Assembly: GCA_036504535.1 (NCBI GenBank)
Contig: DASXUY010000071.1
Span: 99,864 to 163,863, forward strand
Length of the DNA: 64,000 nt
DNA from: JARLGU01 sp036504535
GTDB taxonomy: Bacteria > Armatimonadota > Armatimonadia > Armatimonadales > Capsulimonadaceae
Direction: 5' to 3'
Translations under genes and position numbers: made by a program
Shown: positions 24,701 through 33,247 of the stretch, in pieces
How the letters are laid out: each line of letters opens with the position of its first letter
How positions within the stretch are numbered: position 1 is the stretch's first letter
The notes under the pieces: model-generated
Databases searched by the model: none
What the model was told of the DNA's origin: nothing
Seen by the model: the letters and a program-made list of their open reading frames with translations, nothing else

Positions 24701-24751
24701 TTACCGGTATGGTTACCCTTCGAGTATATCATGATGCATCATTCTTGTCTA
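24701..24751 (-). promoter_or_regulatory. Sigma70 promoter with LacI-type operator (TTACCGGTAT)
   Basis: On the minus strand: -35 TAGACA (24746-24751), 17-bp spacer, -10 TATACT (24723-24728), operator ATACCGGTAA (24701-24710, one mismatch to the perfect palindrome) 12 bp after the -10. It drives the minus-strand GH5 gene. Confidence 0.8.
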
Positions 24752-24810
24752 GTGCCGTGTCAAAACTCTAATACAAAAAAATCATTCGAAGCTAGTTCAA
24801 TACATGTGCA

Positions 24811-24865
24811 TTGACAGACATCAATCGTCTGTGTTAATATTGCAGCAATACAGCTGTACCGGTAA
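24811..24865 (+). promoter_or_regulatory. Sigma70 promoter with LacI-type operator (GTACCGGTAA)
   Basis: -35 TTGACA (24811-24816), -10 TAATAT (24835-24840, 18-bp spacer), operator GTACCGGTAA (24856-24865) 15 bp after the -10. It drives the plus-strand GH5 gene and lies back to back with the promoter at 24701-24751, so one regulator could silence both genes. Confidence 0.75.
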
Positions 24866-24973
24866 TGCGATAATGTTGGCAGCAGTCTTTTTGAGGCGTC
24901 AATGTTGTCAGCAACGCTCGTAGCACTGACGCAACTCGCGGATAGCCACGCATGTGTAGCTGAGAGGACTGTT

Positions 24974-26998
24974 ATGAAGAATATTTTCACCGCACTTTGT
25001 ACAACAATGCTGCTCGCAATATTGACACCCTGCGCGCCGGTTTGCGCGCAGTACCTCCACGCTGAGGCGACCACTATGCGCGATGCGACAGGAAAGCCGA
25101 TCATCCTTCGAAGCATGAATACGGGGGCGTGGCTCACATATGAGCCTTTCTGGTATGACGGTGGTGCAAATTTGGCCGACAACTGGAACCAAGATCCGGA
25201 AAGGGACACCACGCAGACTTTCACTCCTGTCGTGACACAAATGCTCGAGGGCGCAGCACCAGGTCACACCGTGGATTCCATCAAGAAGGCGTTCTACGAC
25301 AACTTCTTTACAGAGCCGGACGTCAAGTTGTGCAAAGAGTTGGGCTTTAATTCATTGCGCGTCTGCTTTGACGTACGCTTGCTTTGTACGCAGGCAAGCT
25401 GGACCGTGTCGAAAGCAGGCCAATCCCAGCTCGTCGTGGTCGATCCAAAAGCCATTGGCTGGACATACCTTGACAATGTCGTTCGCTGGTGCAGCAGGAA
25501 CGGCGTTTACGCTATTCTCGATATGCACCTCTATCCCATTGGCTTCTCGGACGATCCCAAGGCTCTCGCTGCGATGTGCAACGTTTGGGCTGCTATTGCG
25601 TCCCGCTACCAGCACGATAGGTTCGTAGGCGGCTACGATTTGATGAACGAACCGGGCTGGGGATCGGGCAAGTTCAGCAACATCGGGACGGGCGTCCCCG
25701 AGAATCACACCAATCCGGGCATGAACTACTCCTACCAACAGATGATCGACAGCATTCGCCGCGTCGACCGCAACCATATGATCATCGTCGAAGGCTTTAT
25801 GACCGCCGATCGCCTCGATAACTTCTTCTACGATGCGTCAAATACGGTTCACGATTCACTCCAGATCGTTGACCCGTGTCGCAACTTAGCTTTGTCCTTT
25901 CACAAGTACGGGGGCGCCATTCCAGAAAACTATGAGAACGTGCTCGGTGACGGTCCTGCCGTACCAGACAACGGCCCCGACGGTTCGCACTACTGGTGGG
26001 ACGCACCCAAGAACCTCTGGATGATCGCCCACATGAAGAAGCTCGCATCAATGGCAAATGTGCCGCTGTGGATGGGGGAGTTCGGCAACAACCAAAACTA
26101 CTGGATGAATCTGGCGGCAATGCAATGCGAACGTAGCGCCGACGTGCGCGATGCGTCGGGCAAAATCATTGAAAAGAACCTCAACGTTCCGTGTGGCTGG
26201 GCGGTATGGACATACAAGAAAGGCGGCTACGGTGTTGCCGTTAATGCGCCACCAACTGAAGGCATGCAGAAGCTGAATCGCGACTACTGGAACGCCCTCA
26301 AAAGCGCTTACGCGCACAAGAAACCGCTGCCGCTAAAGCCTGCGTACATGACGCCAGAGTGGACATATTCAACGCTCCTCATGGCGGCGCAAAAGACAAA
26401 TTTCCGCTATTGCGAAGTTAACACGTCGTTCGTCGACTCAGTAACTCGCGATTCGTTTAACAAGCAAGCCGTGCCGTTCGACCCAAGGGCAACACTACCT
26501 GGCAAAGTCCGCGCGGTCAACTACGACATGGGAGCGAACTACTACAATGGTCGCAATCTGCTCACCACCCTGAAGGGGGCCGCATATAATACGGGCAGCC
26601 TATCTAATGGCAGTTGGAACTGCCGTCTAGACGGTGTGGCTATTAATTGGCGGAAAAACGCTGTGGCGGATGGCGTAGATGGCTTTGAGGTTGACAATTT
26701 TCGACCAGGCGATTGGCTCAAGTACACTTTGACTGCAAAGCCCGGCAAGTACACGTGCACTGTCCGCTATGCTGCGGGTGCAACCCCTGGAAGCGTCCGG
26801 CTGCTAGAAGCTGGCCGCGACATATCGGGCCTGGTAACACTACCCCCGACGGAAGGAATGTCAACATATTCAACTGTCTCGTTTCCCGTTGTTGTTAGCA
26901 AATCCGGCCCGACGCAGTTTCAATTCGAGAACGCAGCTGACGCAAGTGGATCAGGGTTCAACTTTAGCTGGTGGGAGTTATCGAAACCATCAAAATAA
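24974..26998 (+). CDS. Secreted glycoside hydrolase family 5 with C-terminal CBM6-like domain
   Basis: 674 residues from the ATG at 24974 (GAGAGG 7 nt upstream); the frame is open further upstream but without a leader. Signal peptide ends near Ala25. GH5-type barrel: RSMNTGAWLTYEPFW, NSLRVCFDVR, ILDMHLYPIGF, acid/base Glu226 in GYDLMNEPGWG, LSFHKYGG, nucleophile Glu369 in PLWMGEFGNN, and CGWAVWTYKKGG. The C-terminal part (about 520-674) has VRAVNYDMGANYYNG, DGFEVDNFRPGDWLKYTL and FNFSWWEL, the pattern of CBM6/CBM35-like modules that bind glycan chain ends. It is the only GH5 in the window with such a module. Its promoter carries the shared operator. Confidence 0.88.
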   Translation: MKNIFTALCTTMLLAILTPCAPVCAQYLHAEATTMRDATGKPIILRSMNTGAWLTYEPFWYDGGANLADNWNQDPERDTTQTFTPVVTQMLEGAAPGHTVDSIKKAFYDNFFTEPDVKLCKELGFNSLRVCFDVRLLCTQASWTVSKAGQSQLVVVDPKAIGWTYLDNVVRWCSRNGVYAILDMHLYPIGFSDDPKALAAMCNVWAAIASRYQHDRFVGGYDLMNEPGWGSGKFSNIGTGVPENHTNPGMNYSYQQMIDSIRRVDRNHMIIVEGFMTADRLDNFFYDASNTVHDSLQIVDPCRNLALSFHKYGGAIPENYENVLGDGPAVPDNGPDGSHYWWDAPKNLWMIAHMKKLASMANVPLWMGEFGNNQNYWMNLAAMQCERSADVRDASGKIIEKNLNVPCGWAVWTYKKGGYGVAVNAPPTEGMQKLNRDYWNALKSAYAHKKPLPLKPAYMTPEWTYSTLLMAAQKTNFRYCEVNTSFVDSVTRDSFNKQAVPFDPRATLPGKVRAVNYDMGANYYNGRNLLTTLKGAAYNTGSLSNGSWNCRLDGVAINWRKNAVADGVDGFEVDNFRPGDWLKYTLTAKPGKYTCTVRYAAGATPGSVRLLEAGRDISGLVTLPPTEGMSTYSTVSFPVVVSKSGPTQFQFENAADASGSGFNFSWWELSKPSK

Positions 26999-27269
26999 CA
27001 TGGTCGCCTTACTGCCGATAGGGTCGTCTTCAGCAACTCACCAAAATCAATTCGAGGTTCACTATATATGACTGCGGCCACATCATCGAGCTCAACGCCC
27101 GGCGTGTTCGTGACCGAAAACGGCTAGGACCAACGCGCCGTTCGGATCGTAATAACGGGCGGCGCGTGGTATGGTGCCTTCGATGGCGCGTGTGGTGGGC
27201 GAACAAGGCGGAGTATCGAGCGAAGCGAGGCCCAAAAATCGCCCGTCCGGCGAGAGAGGGCATGGGCGT

Positions 27270-27473
27270 GCTTCACGAAAGTGGCAAGCGACCAAAGGGG
27301 GAAGTTTGACAGGCCATAGCCTAGATTGGGTGCGCTCGCGCACCCAACTTAGCCCCGCACTTGAGTTCGCCTGCGAACAAGGGGGTGTTCTTCGTCAGGC
27401 CGGGATCTTCAGTCCCGGCGAACTTGGCACCCGGTTGCCCGAGCTTACCCGCCCAGTGCCACTTTCGTGAAGC
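27270..27473. repeat. 204-bp element bounded by 17-bp inverted repeats
   Basis: GCTTCACGAAAGTGGCA at 27270-27286 recurs inverted at 27457-27473. Inside are small hairpins such as GGGTGCG/CGCACCC near 27329-27346 and CCGGGA/TCCCGG near 27403-27419. The 27000-27530 gap has no credible gene. The layout resembles a miniature inverted-repeat element or a fossil of one. Confidence 0.6.
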
Positions 27474-27530
27474 GCACCCAGAGGGCATCCGCCCGCAGGG
27501 ATTCCCCGCTCTCACGGTGAACCGAACAGC

Positions 27531-28871
27531 ATGCCGATCACCGTTCACGAACCCGCCCGCGAAACTCCCGTCGCCTACGACGCTGACCTTTGTATCGTGG
27601 GAGGATCCTGCACTGGGGTCTTCGCCGCCGTCCGCGCCGCACGCTTAGGATTGCGCGTCGCCTTGATTGAGGCGAATAGCATCCTTGGCGGCATGGCGGT
27701 GGCGGCCCAGGTCACCGAGTGGCAGTCGATATACGACGCGTATTTCGACAGGGTTATCATCGGCGGACTTTCGATTGAGCTGATGGACCGACTCAAGCGC
27801 CGCCGCGCAGTTGAGGTCGTGCCTAAGGGACATCGTGCTGGCTTCAGGTTCAACGCCGCCGAAATGGCGGTGGAGCTTGACGAGCTTGTGCGAGAGAACG
27901 GCATTCGGTTGTTCCTAAATGCGCGTTGCGTGACAGCGATCCGCGAAGGTGATGTCATTCGCGCCGCCGTGCTTGAGGATAAAGGCGGGCGCAGGGCGGT
28001 GACAGCGAAGGTGTTCGTTGACGCGTCCGGTGATGGCGACCTGCTGCGTCAGGGCGGCTTCGACGCCTACAAGCGCGACACATTGCAGCCTGCCAACCTC
28101 CAGGCCATCGTCGCCGGATATGAACACGTGCCCGGCGACCAGATTGCGGCGGCAATTAAGGCGCTCGCCGACGAGTATGGCTACCCGACCGCCAACTCGC
28201 TGCCGTGGCCGAACACCATCCCCGACGCACCGCTTTTACGCAATGTCTTTGGGCCGCGCGTGAACGGGGTCGACACATCCGATGCAGACCAGCTTACCGA
28301 TGCGCTCGTCAACAACCGACGCTACCATCGCGCGCTCTGTGAACTACTCGAAAAGTTTACCGGTTCACCCCTTACCCTGGTCAGCTTCGCCCCTATGCTC
28401 GGTATCCGTGAGACGTTTCATGCCGCCTGCCAGCACAGTCTCACCACCGATGAGCTTCTCAGTGGCGAACAATTCCCTGATGCGATTGCGAACGGAACCT
28501 ACCCTGTCGATATCCACTCCGCAACGGGCACATTTCTGCGGTACCTTGACGGTCGTGACGAGATTGTCGCTACCGACGGGACGCGTCGCTGGGAGCGGTG
28601 GCGCGACGAAAGCGTCACGCCTCGCTGCTACCATGTACCGTTTCGCTCGCTGATCCCAAAAGCCGCCGCGAACGTCTTGATCGCTGGCCGGCTGATCGAC
28701 GCCGACCCTGGCGCTTTCGGAGCCGTTCGTGTGATGGTGACAACGAATCAGATGGGCGAAGCAGTCGGCGTCGCATCTGCGCTCGCCGTTCGTGACGGCG
28801 TAAATGTGGGTGATGTTGATCCGACGCTGTTGCGCAAAACCCTCGCGGACGGCGGCGCAATCGTGCTGTAG
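27531..28871 (+). CDS. FAD-dependent oxidoreductase (FAD_oxidored type)
   Basis: 446 residues, no signal peptide. N-terminal dinucleotide fold: DADLCIVGGSCTGVFAAVRA with GGSCTG in place of GxGxxG, acidic end LIEANSILGGMAV; later a second FAD contact VFVDASGDGDLLRQGG and near the C terminus LIAGRLIDADPGAFGAVRV with VGVASALAVRDGVN. This is the pattern of the large FAD-dependent oxidoreductase family common in Planctomycetota and Armatimonadota, often next to carbohydrate genes. The substrate is unknown. It stands alone, separated from the glycan island by a repeat element. The ribosome binding site is weak. Confidence 0.85.
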   Translation: MPITVHEPARETPVAYDADLCIVGGSCTGVFAAVRAARLGLRVALIEANSILGGMAVAAQVTEWQSIYDAYFDRVIIGGLSIELMDRLKRRRAVEVVPKGHRAGFRFNAAEMAVELDELVRENGIRLFLNARCVTAIREGDVIRAAVLEDKGGRRAVTAKVFVDASGDGDLLRQGGFDAYKRDTLQPANLQAIVAGYEHVPGDQIAAAIKALADEYGYPTANSLPWPNTIPDAPLLRNVFGPRVNGVDTSDADQLTDALVNNRRYHRALCELLEKFTGSPLTLVSFAPMLGIRETFHAACQHSLTTDELLSGEQFPDAIANGTYPVDIHSATGTFLRYLDGRDEIVATDGTRRWERWRDESVTPRCYHVPFRSLIPKAAANVLIAGRLIDADPGAFGAVRVMVTTNQMGEAVGVASALAVRDGVNVGDVDPTLLRKTLADGGAIVL

Positions 28872-29170
28872 TCCAACACCGGGCCTTCGTTTCCGAATAT
28901 TATTCTAAAATCAAATGTTTGTAAAAATACCTCAAAATATCATATTAATGGTACAATAAAGATGAGCATATGCTCGCGTGGGAAAACCGCGCATGTACCT
29001 TAATAACTAACCCAATGCTGGTGCCCGCTAATCCGAACCAGGGGCCTCGTCCGTTGCGCCGAAAATTACGTGTCCTCACTTACAATTTTGCGGGTAGCCC
29101 AGGCCTTTTGCGCGGCAGATTTGCCAGATTTTGCGCGTTTTCACAGTCGCCACGATTAAGTTCGTTGCGC

Positions 29171-29199
29171 AAAAAAATGAATCGCGTTGCGCGCAACGC
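29171..29199 (-). terminator. Probable terminator of the nitrate operon
   Basis: A perfect 16-bp palindrome GCGTTGCGCGCAACGC (29184-29199) is followed on the minus strand by GATTCA and seven T residues (29171-29177). It lies 158 bp beyond the last gene of the operon. The T run is slightly far from the stem. Confidence 0.5.
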
Positions 29200-29293
29200 A
29201 ACGCAAAATTCCTGACCTTCCCACCGCCCGCCGACCAAACAAATCGCTAAACCCACCACACTGCCTGGCCGTCCCTTATAACGATCCAACAGC

Positions 29294-29333
29294 ACGTTGG
29301 TCCCAGCCGGACAGGCTGCCCAAGCGGCGAGCG
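29294..29333 (-). repeat. 40-bp dispersed repeat, copy B
   Basis: Exact reverse complement of 10332-10371. It lies just downstream of the last gene of the nitrate operon, as copy A lies just downstream of the TolC-type gene. Transcribed from the gene it follows, each copy has the same orientation relative to that gene. Confidence 0.9.
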
Positions 29334-29356
29334 CTCTTACCTCCTCACCACCAGCG

Positions 29357-29758
29357 TCAGTCGCAGTTCGGCTTGCGCTTGCGGTCGGCGAACGACGGCG
29401 TCGGCGCGAATGTGCCCATATGCGGGTCCATGGCAGACGCTTCTGGCGGGTGAGGGTGCGCGCAGGGGAAGTTCTTCTCGATATAGTAGCGGAACGGTTC
29501 GGGACCGTCATCGGCGAAATACAGCCCCTCGACATCGTGCTGGGCGAGCTTACCCATGTCGTCGGCAGAGAGGGTGAACGTCAGGCTGCCGCCGTCGATA
29601 GCGGCGCCTGTGTGGACACCGACGACGCATGTGGCTGTCCACCCGCCACGCCCCGGTGCGCCGAGGCTCTCGACCACTTCACCGCCGCTGCGGAGCTCGT
29701 CGAACTCCTCGGGGCTGACCCGCAAACGCAGACTGCCGCTCATCCATCGGACTTTCAT
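29357..29758 (-). CDS. DUF7009-like small protein, last gene of nitrate operon
   Basis: 133 residues, starting with an ATG that overlaps the molybdoenzyme stop by 4 nt. The N-terminal half is all-beta in appearance: RWMSGSLRLRVSPEEFDELR, VVESLGAP, LTFTLSADDMGKL, and the end has GLYFADDGPEPFRYYIEKNF followed by CAHPHPPE. This agrees with my recollection of DUF7009 proteins (SIRLRL...SEV...). The overlap indicates co-translation with the nitrate reductase, so a maturation or assembly role is possible; the Cys-x-His-x-His near the C terminus might hold a metal. The function is not established. Confidence 0.65.
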   Translation of the reverse strand: MKVRWMSGSLRLRVSPEEFDELRSGGEVVESLGAPGRGGWTATCVVGVHTGAAIDGGSLTFTLSADDMGKLAQHDVEGLYFADDGPEPFRYYIEKNFPCAHPHPPEASAMDPHMGTFAPTPSFADRKRKPNCD

Positions 29759-31941
29759 GAGCTTGTTGTACCAGAGTTATGTTTCCAGACGCGTACTGCG
29801 CACACTTTGAACTCGGGTATTTTGGAAACAGGGTCAAGGGCGCGAATAGTGAGCAAATTTGCGGATTTTTCATCCGCCCAGTGATACGGAATAAACACAG
29901 TGTCCTCGCGGATTGTGGTTACCACATTCGCCTTCAAGGTGACGCTGCCCCGGCGGCTCTCGACAGTCACCAAGTCGCCAGTTACGAGTCCCAGCGCTGC
30001 GGCATGGGTTGGATGGATCTCGACCAGCGGCTCGGGGTACTGGTCGACCAGCCCGCCGATGCGCCGTGTCTGGGTCCCGCTCAGGTACTGGCTGACGACG
30101 CGGCCTGTCGTTAGCACCACAGGGTACTCGTCGTCGGTCGGCTCGGCCTGCGGGCGATACTCCACAGCGTTGAAGTGCGCCTTCTTGTCCGGCGTCGAGA
30201 ATTGCAGGTCTTCGAATAGTCGCGGCGTGCCCGGATGGCCGATTTCGGGACACGGCCAGAATACGCCGTTCTCTTTTTCGATACGGTCGTACGTTATGCC
30301 GTAATAGTCGGCGGTGCCGCCCTTAGACGCTACACGAAGCTCGTTGAAGATGTCCTCCGCCTTCTCGTATGGGAAGTATTTGCCGCGCCCGAGGCGGTTC
30401 GCGATGTCGAGAATGATGCGCCAATCCTCGCGCGCTTCGCCCGGCGGGTCCACGGCCTTATTGATGCGGATGACACGCCCTTCGGCGCTGGTGGTCGTGC
30501 CCTCGTCCTCCTCTTGCAGGGAACCGGGCAGCACGATATCGGCGTGTCGCGCCGTCTCGCTCATGAAGAAGTCGATGACGGAGTAATGTTCGAGGCGGTT
30601 GAATGCTTCCTTAGTGAACGTGGCGTCAGGCAGCGAAACGACCGGATTGAAGCAGATCGAGAACAGACCCTTGATATTCCCGGCGTGCATCTCCTCAATG
30701 ATCTCCTGCGCCGTGATGCCCTTCTGAGGCATTTCGGATTCCAGAATGCCCCATACCTTCGAGATGTACTCGCGGTGCGCCATATTCGAGATGTCGCGGT
30801 TCCCGGGGAGCTGGTCGCACTTGTGCCCATGCTCGCGACCGCCTTGCCCGTTCCCCTGCCCTGTGATCGTCCCGTACCCGCAGCCCGGTCGCCCAATGCG
30901 GCCCGTCGCGAGGACGAGGTTGATGCACGAGACCACATTCTCGACGCCGCTTGTGTGGTGCTCGATTCCTCTGGCGTGCAGCAGGAAGCTGGTCTTGGCC
31001 GGTCCCCACATCTCCGCCGCTTTGACAATCAACGCGGGGTCCACACCGGCAAGTTCACCGGCGTATTCGGGAGTGTACTTGGCCACCATGGCCTTGACAT
31101 CGTCGAATCCCGATGTGTGATTGTCGATAAAATCCTGGTCAATCCAGCCGCGCTCGATAACGACGTGAAGGATACCGTTCATAAGCGCCGTGTCGCCGCC
31201 CGAGCGCACCGGGATATGCAGATCGCACGTCCTCGCCAGCGGCGTGATACGGGGATCGATCATGATCAGCTTCGCACCGCGATCTCTCGCCCGCCAGATG
31301 TAGTCGGTGGTGATCGGCGCGCATTCGGCCACGTTAGCACCGGTGACGATGATCACGTCGGCCAGTGGGATATCCGCCCACGAATTCGCCGCGCGGTCGA
31401 TGCCAAACGCCTTCTTGTTACCCGCCCCAGCCGACACCATGCATAAGCGGCCGTTGTAGTCGAGGTTTGCCGTCTGAACGCCCACGCGAGCGAACTTGCC
31501 CATCAGGTACGACTTCTCATTGGTGAGCGATACCCCGGACAACACCGCAAACGAGTCCCGACCGTAGGTCTTCTGGATCCGCTTGATCTCGCTGACCGTT
31601 GTATCCAGCGCCTGGTCCCAGTTGATGCGCTCGAAGCCCGTATCTGTCCTGCGAAGAGGGTGCAGCAGGCGGTCCGGGTGGCCGTTCTGCATGTAGCGCT
31701 TCACGCCCTTGGGACACAGCTTGCCCTTGTTGAACGGGAAGTCTTCGCGCGGCTCGAACCCGATCACCTGGTTGTTCTTCACCTTCAAGATGATGCCGCA
31801 CTGCTGCCCACAGAAGCAGCAATGGGTTGGCACCAGCTTGTCCGGCTCGCCCTGATAGCCCCACCCGCCCGGCGGGGTGTATTGCGCGTGTGGGCCGAAC
31901 TGGTCTATGATTTTGTCAAGCGGTTCTGGTACGTGTGCCAT
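29755..31941 (-). CDS. Molybdopterin oxidoreductase, NasA/NarB-type nitrate reductase catalytic subunit
   Basis: 728 residues, close to the length of cyanobacterial NarB. The start is the ATG at 31941; an in-frame ATG at 32001 gives a poor N terminus. There is no Tat signal, so it is expected in the cytoplasm. N-terminal [4Fe-4S] ligands Cys41-x2-Cys44-x3-Cys48-x27-Cys76 (THCCFCGQQCG, GKLCPKG). The Mo-ligand Cys lies in NGRLCMVSAG, and cofactor-binding segments include ADVIIVTGANVAECAP, LIMIDPRITPLA and GRVVSQYLSGTQTR, with the C-terminal MGD-binding domain. Its partners are a NarK-type transporter, cytochrome b, Rieske protein and ferredoxin. Nitrate is the best-supported substrate; another oxyanion cannot be excluded. 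Confidence 0.88.
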   Translation of the reverse strand: MAHVPEPLDKIIDQFGPHAQYTPPGGWGYQGEPDKLVPTHCCFCGQQCGIILKVKNNQVIGFEPREDFPFNKGKLCPKGVKRYMQNGHPDRLLHPLRRTDTGFERINWDQALDTTVSEIKRIQKTYGRDSFAVLSGVSLTNEKSYLMGKFARVGVQTANLDYNGRLCMVSAGAGNKKAFGIDRAANSWADIPLADVIIVTGANVAECAPITTDYIWRARDRGAKLIMIDPRITPLARTCDLHIPVRSGGDTALMNGILHVVIERGWIDQDFIDNHTSGFDDVKAMVAKYTPEYAGELAGVDPALIVKAAEMWGPAKTSFLLHARGIEHHTSGVENVVSCINLVLATGRIGRPGCGYGTITGQGNGQGGREHGHKCDQLPGNRDISNMAHREYISKVWGILESEMPQKGITAQEIIEEMHAGNIKGLFSICFNPVVSLPDATFTKEAFNRLEHYSVIDFFMSETARHADIVLPGSLQEEDEGTTTSAEGRVIRINKAVDPPGEAREDWRIILDIANRLGRGKYFPYEKAEDIFNELRVASKGGTADYYGITYDRIEKENGVFWPCPEIGHPGTPRLFEDLQFSTPDKKAHFNAVEYRPQAEPTDDEYPVVLTTGRVVSQYLSGTQTRRIGGLVDQYPEPLVEIHPTHAAALGLVTGDLVTVESRRGSVTLKANVVTTIREDTVFIPYHWADEKSANLLTIRALDPVSKIPEFKVCAVRVWKHNSGTTSS

Positions 31942-32135
31942 ATGTTTGCTTTCGAAGTTGGGGCGTCTATTGTTAAGAGCGCTCTTTGGCCGCGCGGCCA
32001 TTTTTAGCCCGCCGCAGACGGCGATATTGTTACGTGTCGTATTGGTCGCTATTCCAGCGTAGTATCTGTGTCCTATGCGTTTCTATTGGCGTTCACAACC
32101 CACCGCCAAGCGAGCCACCACACTGCCCCAACCCG

Positions 32136-32180
32136 ACGCGAAGCGGCGATAAGGGTCCAGGCTCAGCCTGGCCGCCGGAG
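32136..32180 (+). repeat. Intergenic palindromic repeat (GGGTCCAG-type family)
   Basis: ACGCGAAGCGGC then AAGGGTCCAG-GCTCAG-CCTGGCC and GCCGGAG. A 21-bp core (32152-32172) is repeated exactly, inverted, at 63361-63381. It lies in the only long gap (31942-32202) inside the nitrate operon, between the cytochrome and molybdoenzyme genes, and may separate their expression levels. Confidence 0.75.
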
Positions 32181-32202
32181 GCATCCTAAAAAATCCCCAC
32201 GC

Positions 32203-33246
32203 CTAGATGAACCCGTCCCCGCCTATCGCCACGAGCTGGTTCGCGGCGAGGAGGCGTCGACGGCAACGCGGGCAGACGTCCTGGTAGTGGGTGCCATCGT
32301 CGAAGCGCTGATCGATACCGAGTTCGTCGAGCACGATCTTCAGATCCGCGACCTGCATTGCCGATCCGTACTCGTCGCCGCAGACATGGCAGCGGGCCTG
32401 TTCCGATTCGCGGCCAGCGTCTTTGTAGAAGCGGACACCGAGATTCGCGGGACGTTGGAAGATGTGGAAGAACTTGCCAAACGGCAGGTAGAGCAGCGTG
32501 ACGATCACGCTGAACGCGTGCAGTACGGCGATAAAGCTGTACGAGTAGCCCTTCATCCACAGGCTGCTCACCGTGAGCATGAGGCCAGTGACGCATACCA
32601 TAAACAGCAGTATGATGGGCACGAAATCCATTGAGAACTGCTGCACGGTGATCGCGCCGGGGTCGCGCATACGGCGACGCATACTGAACGCCATTCCGAC
32701 GATGACGGCGACCGCGCAGAAGTCGAGGATATGGAATGTCACCCAGCCGAGCACCGAATGCGACGGGAACTCGCCCGCGAAGACGCCAAAGGCGAACGCC
32801 TGATAGTTCTGCGGTGCAGCAGGGTCGGCCTCGAAGCTCACCCAGCCGAACACGAGCGGAAATGTTACCGCGCACGCTGCCAGACAGCCCCACGACATGA
32901 GGAAGTGGGCGGCCCATCGGACGTGGCTGCGGTTGAAGATGAACTTCTGAACGCCGAACTTCATTGTCACTTCGCGCACTAAGGTGACCACGTTCCGGGC
33001 GACCTTCGACGGGCGCAGGAACAGCTGCCAGCCGCGCCGCCAATACATTCCCGTGGGGGGCTTCTGCAGCCATGCGGCGTAGCGGTAGACGATGCCAAAT
33101 GTGGCGAACACGCAAGCCGATGTGTATGCGATGAGCGCCATGTCAAAATGCCGCAGCATCCCGGAGCCGAAGTAGATTGCGGCCACATTCAACGCTGCTC
33201 CGAGTGTAGCCCATTTTAGCGCGGGAACGTTCAGGTCGGTCTTCAT
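32203..33246 (-). CDS. Membrane b-type cytochrome with C-terminal zinc-ribbon-like tail
   Basis: 347 residues from the ATG at 33246, one base after the transporter stop. Six or so membrane spans: LKWATLGAALNVAAIYFGSG, a NarI/HdrE-like core with candidate haem His residues in HVRWAAHFLMSWG, SVLGWVTFHILDF, VLHAFSVIVTLLYLPFG and KFFHIF. A cytoplasmic tail carries CHVCGDEYG and, 33 residues on, CPRCRR, a possible zinc or Fe-S knuckle not seen in ordinary NarI. The likely role is quinol oxidation and electron delivery to the Rieske/ferredoxin proteins and the molybdoenzyme of the same operon. The tail may dock a partner; that is inference. Confidence 0.8.
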   Translation of the reverse strand: MKTDLNVPALKWATLGAALNVAAIYFGSGMLRHFDMALIAYTSACVFATFGIVYRYAAWLQKPPTGMYWRRGWQLFLRPSKVARNVVTLVREVTMKFGVQKFIFNRSHVRWAAHFLMSWGCLAACAVTFPLVFGWVSFEADPAAPQNYQAFAFGVFAGEFPSHSVLGWVTFHILDFCAVAVIVGMAFSMRRRMRDPGAITVQQFSMDFVPIILLFMVCVTGLMLTVSSLWMKGYSYSFIAVLHAFSVIVTLLYLPFGKFFHIFQRPANLGVRFYKDAGRESEQARCHVCGDEYGSAMQVADLKIVLDELGIDQRFDDGTHYQDVCPRCRRRLLAANQLVAIGGDGFI

Positions 33247-33247
33247 G

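Larger units (their letters stand above)
28872..29356. other. 485-bp intergenic region, no gene recognised
   Basis: AT-rich at the left (28900-28990), GC-rich at the right. It contains the terminator-like palindrome at 29171-29199 and the 40-bp repeat at 29294-29333. Short open frames on both strands have no leader, ribosome binding site or recognisable motif. Confidence 0.6.

Noticed and set aside
24902..24973. Upstream start for the CBM-containing GH5
   Set aside because: It would add 24 residues before a clear signal peptide; GAGAGG is placed for the ATG at 24974.
28358..28368. TTTACCGGTT as a fifth LacI operator
   Set aside because: Imperfect palindrome within the FAD oxidoreductase coding region with no promoter nearby.
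28970..29215. 81-residue plus-strand frame between the FAD oxidoreductase and nitrate genes
   Set aside because: No leader, motif or ribosome binding site; overlaps a terminator-like palindrome.
30235..31446. 403-residue open frame opposite the nitrate reductase gene
   Set aside because: Antisense shadow; the minus-strand protein has intact Fe-S and molybdopterin motifs.
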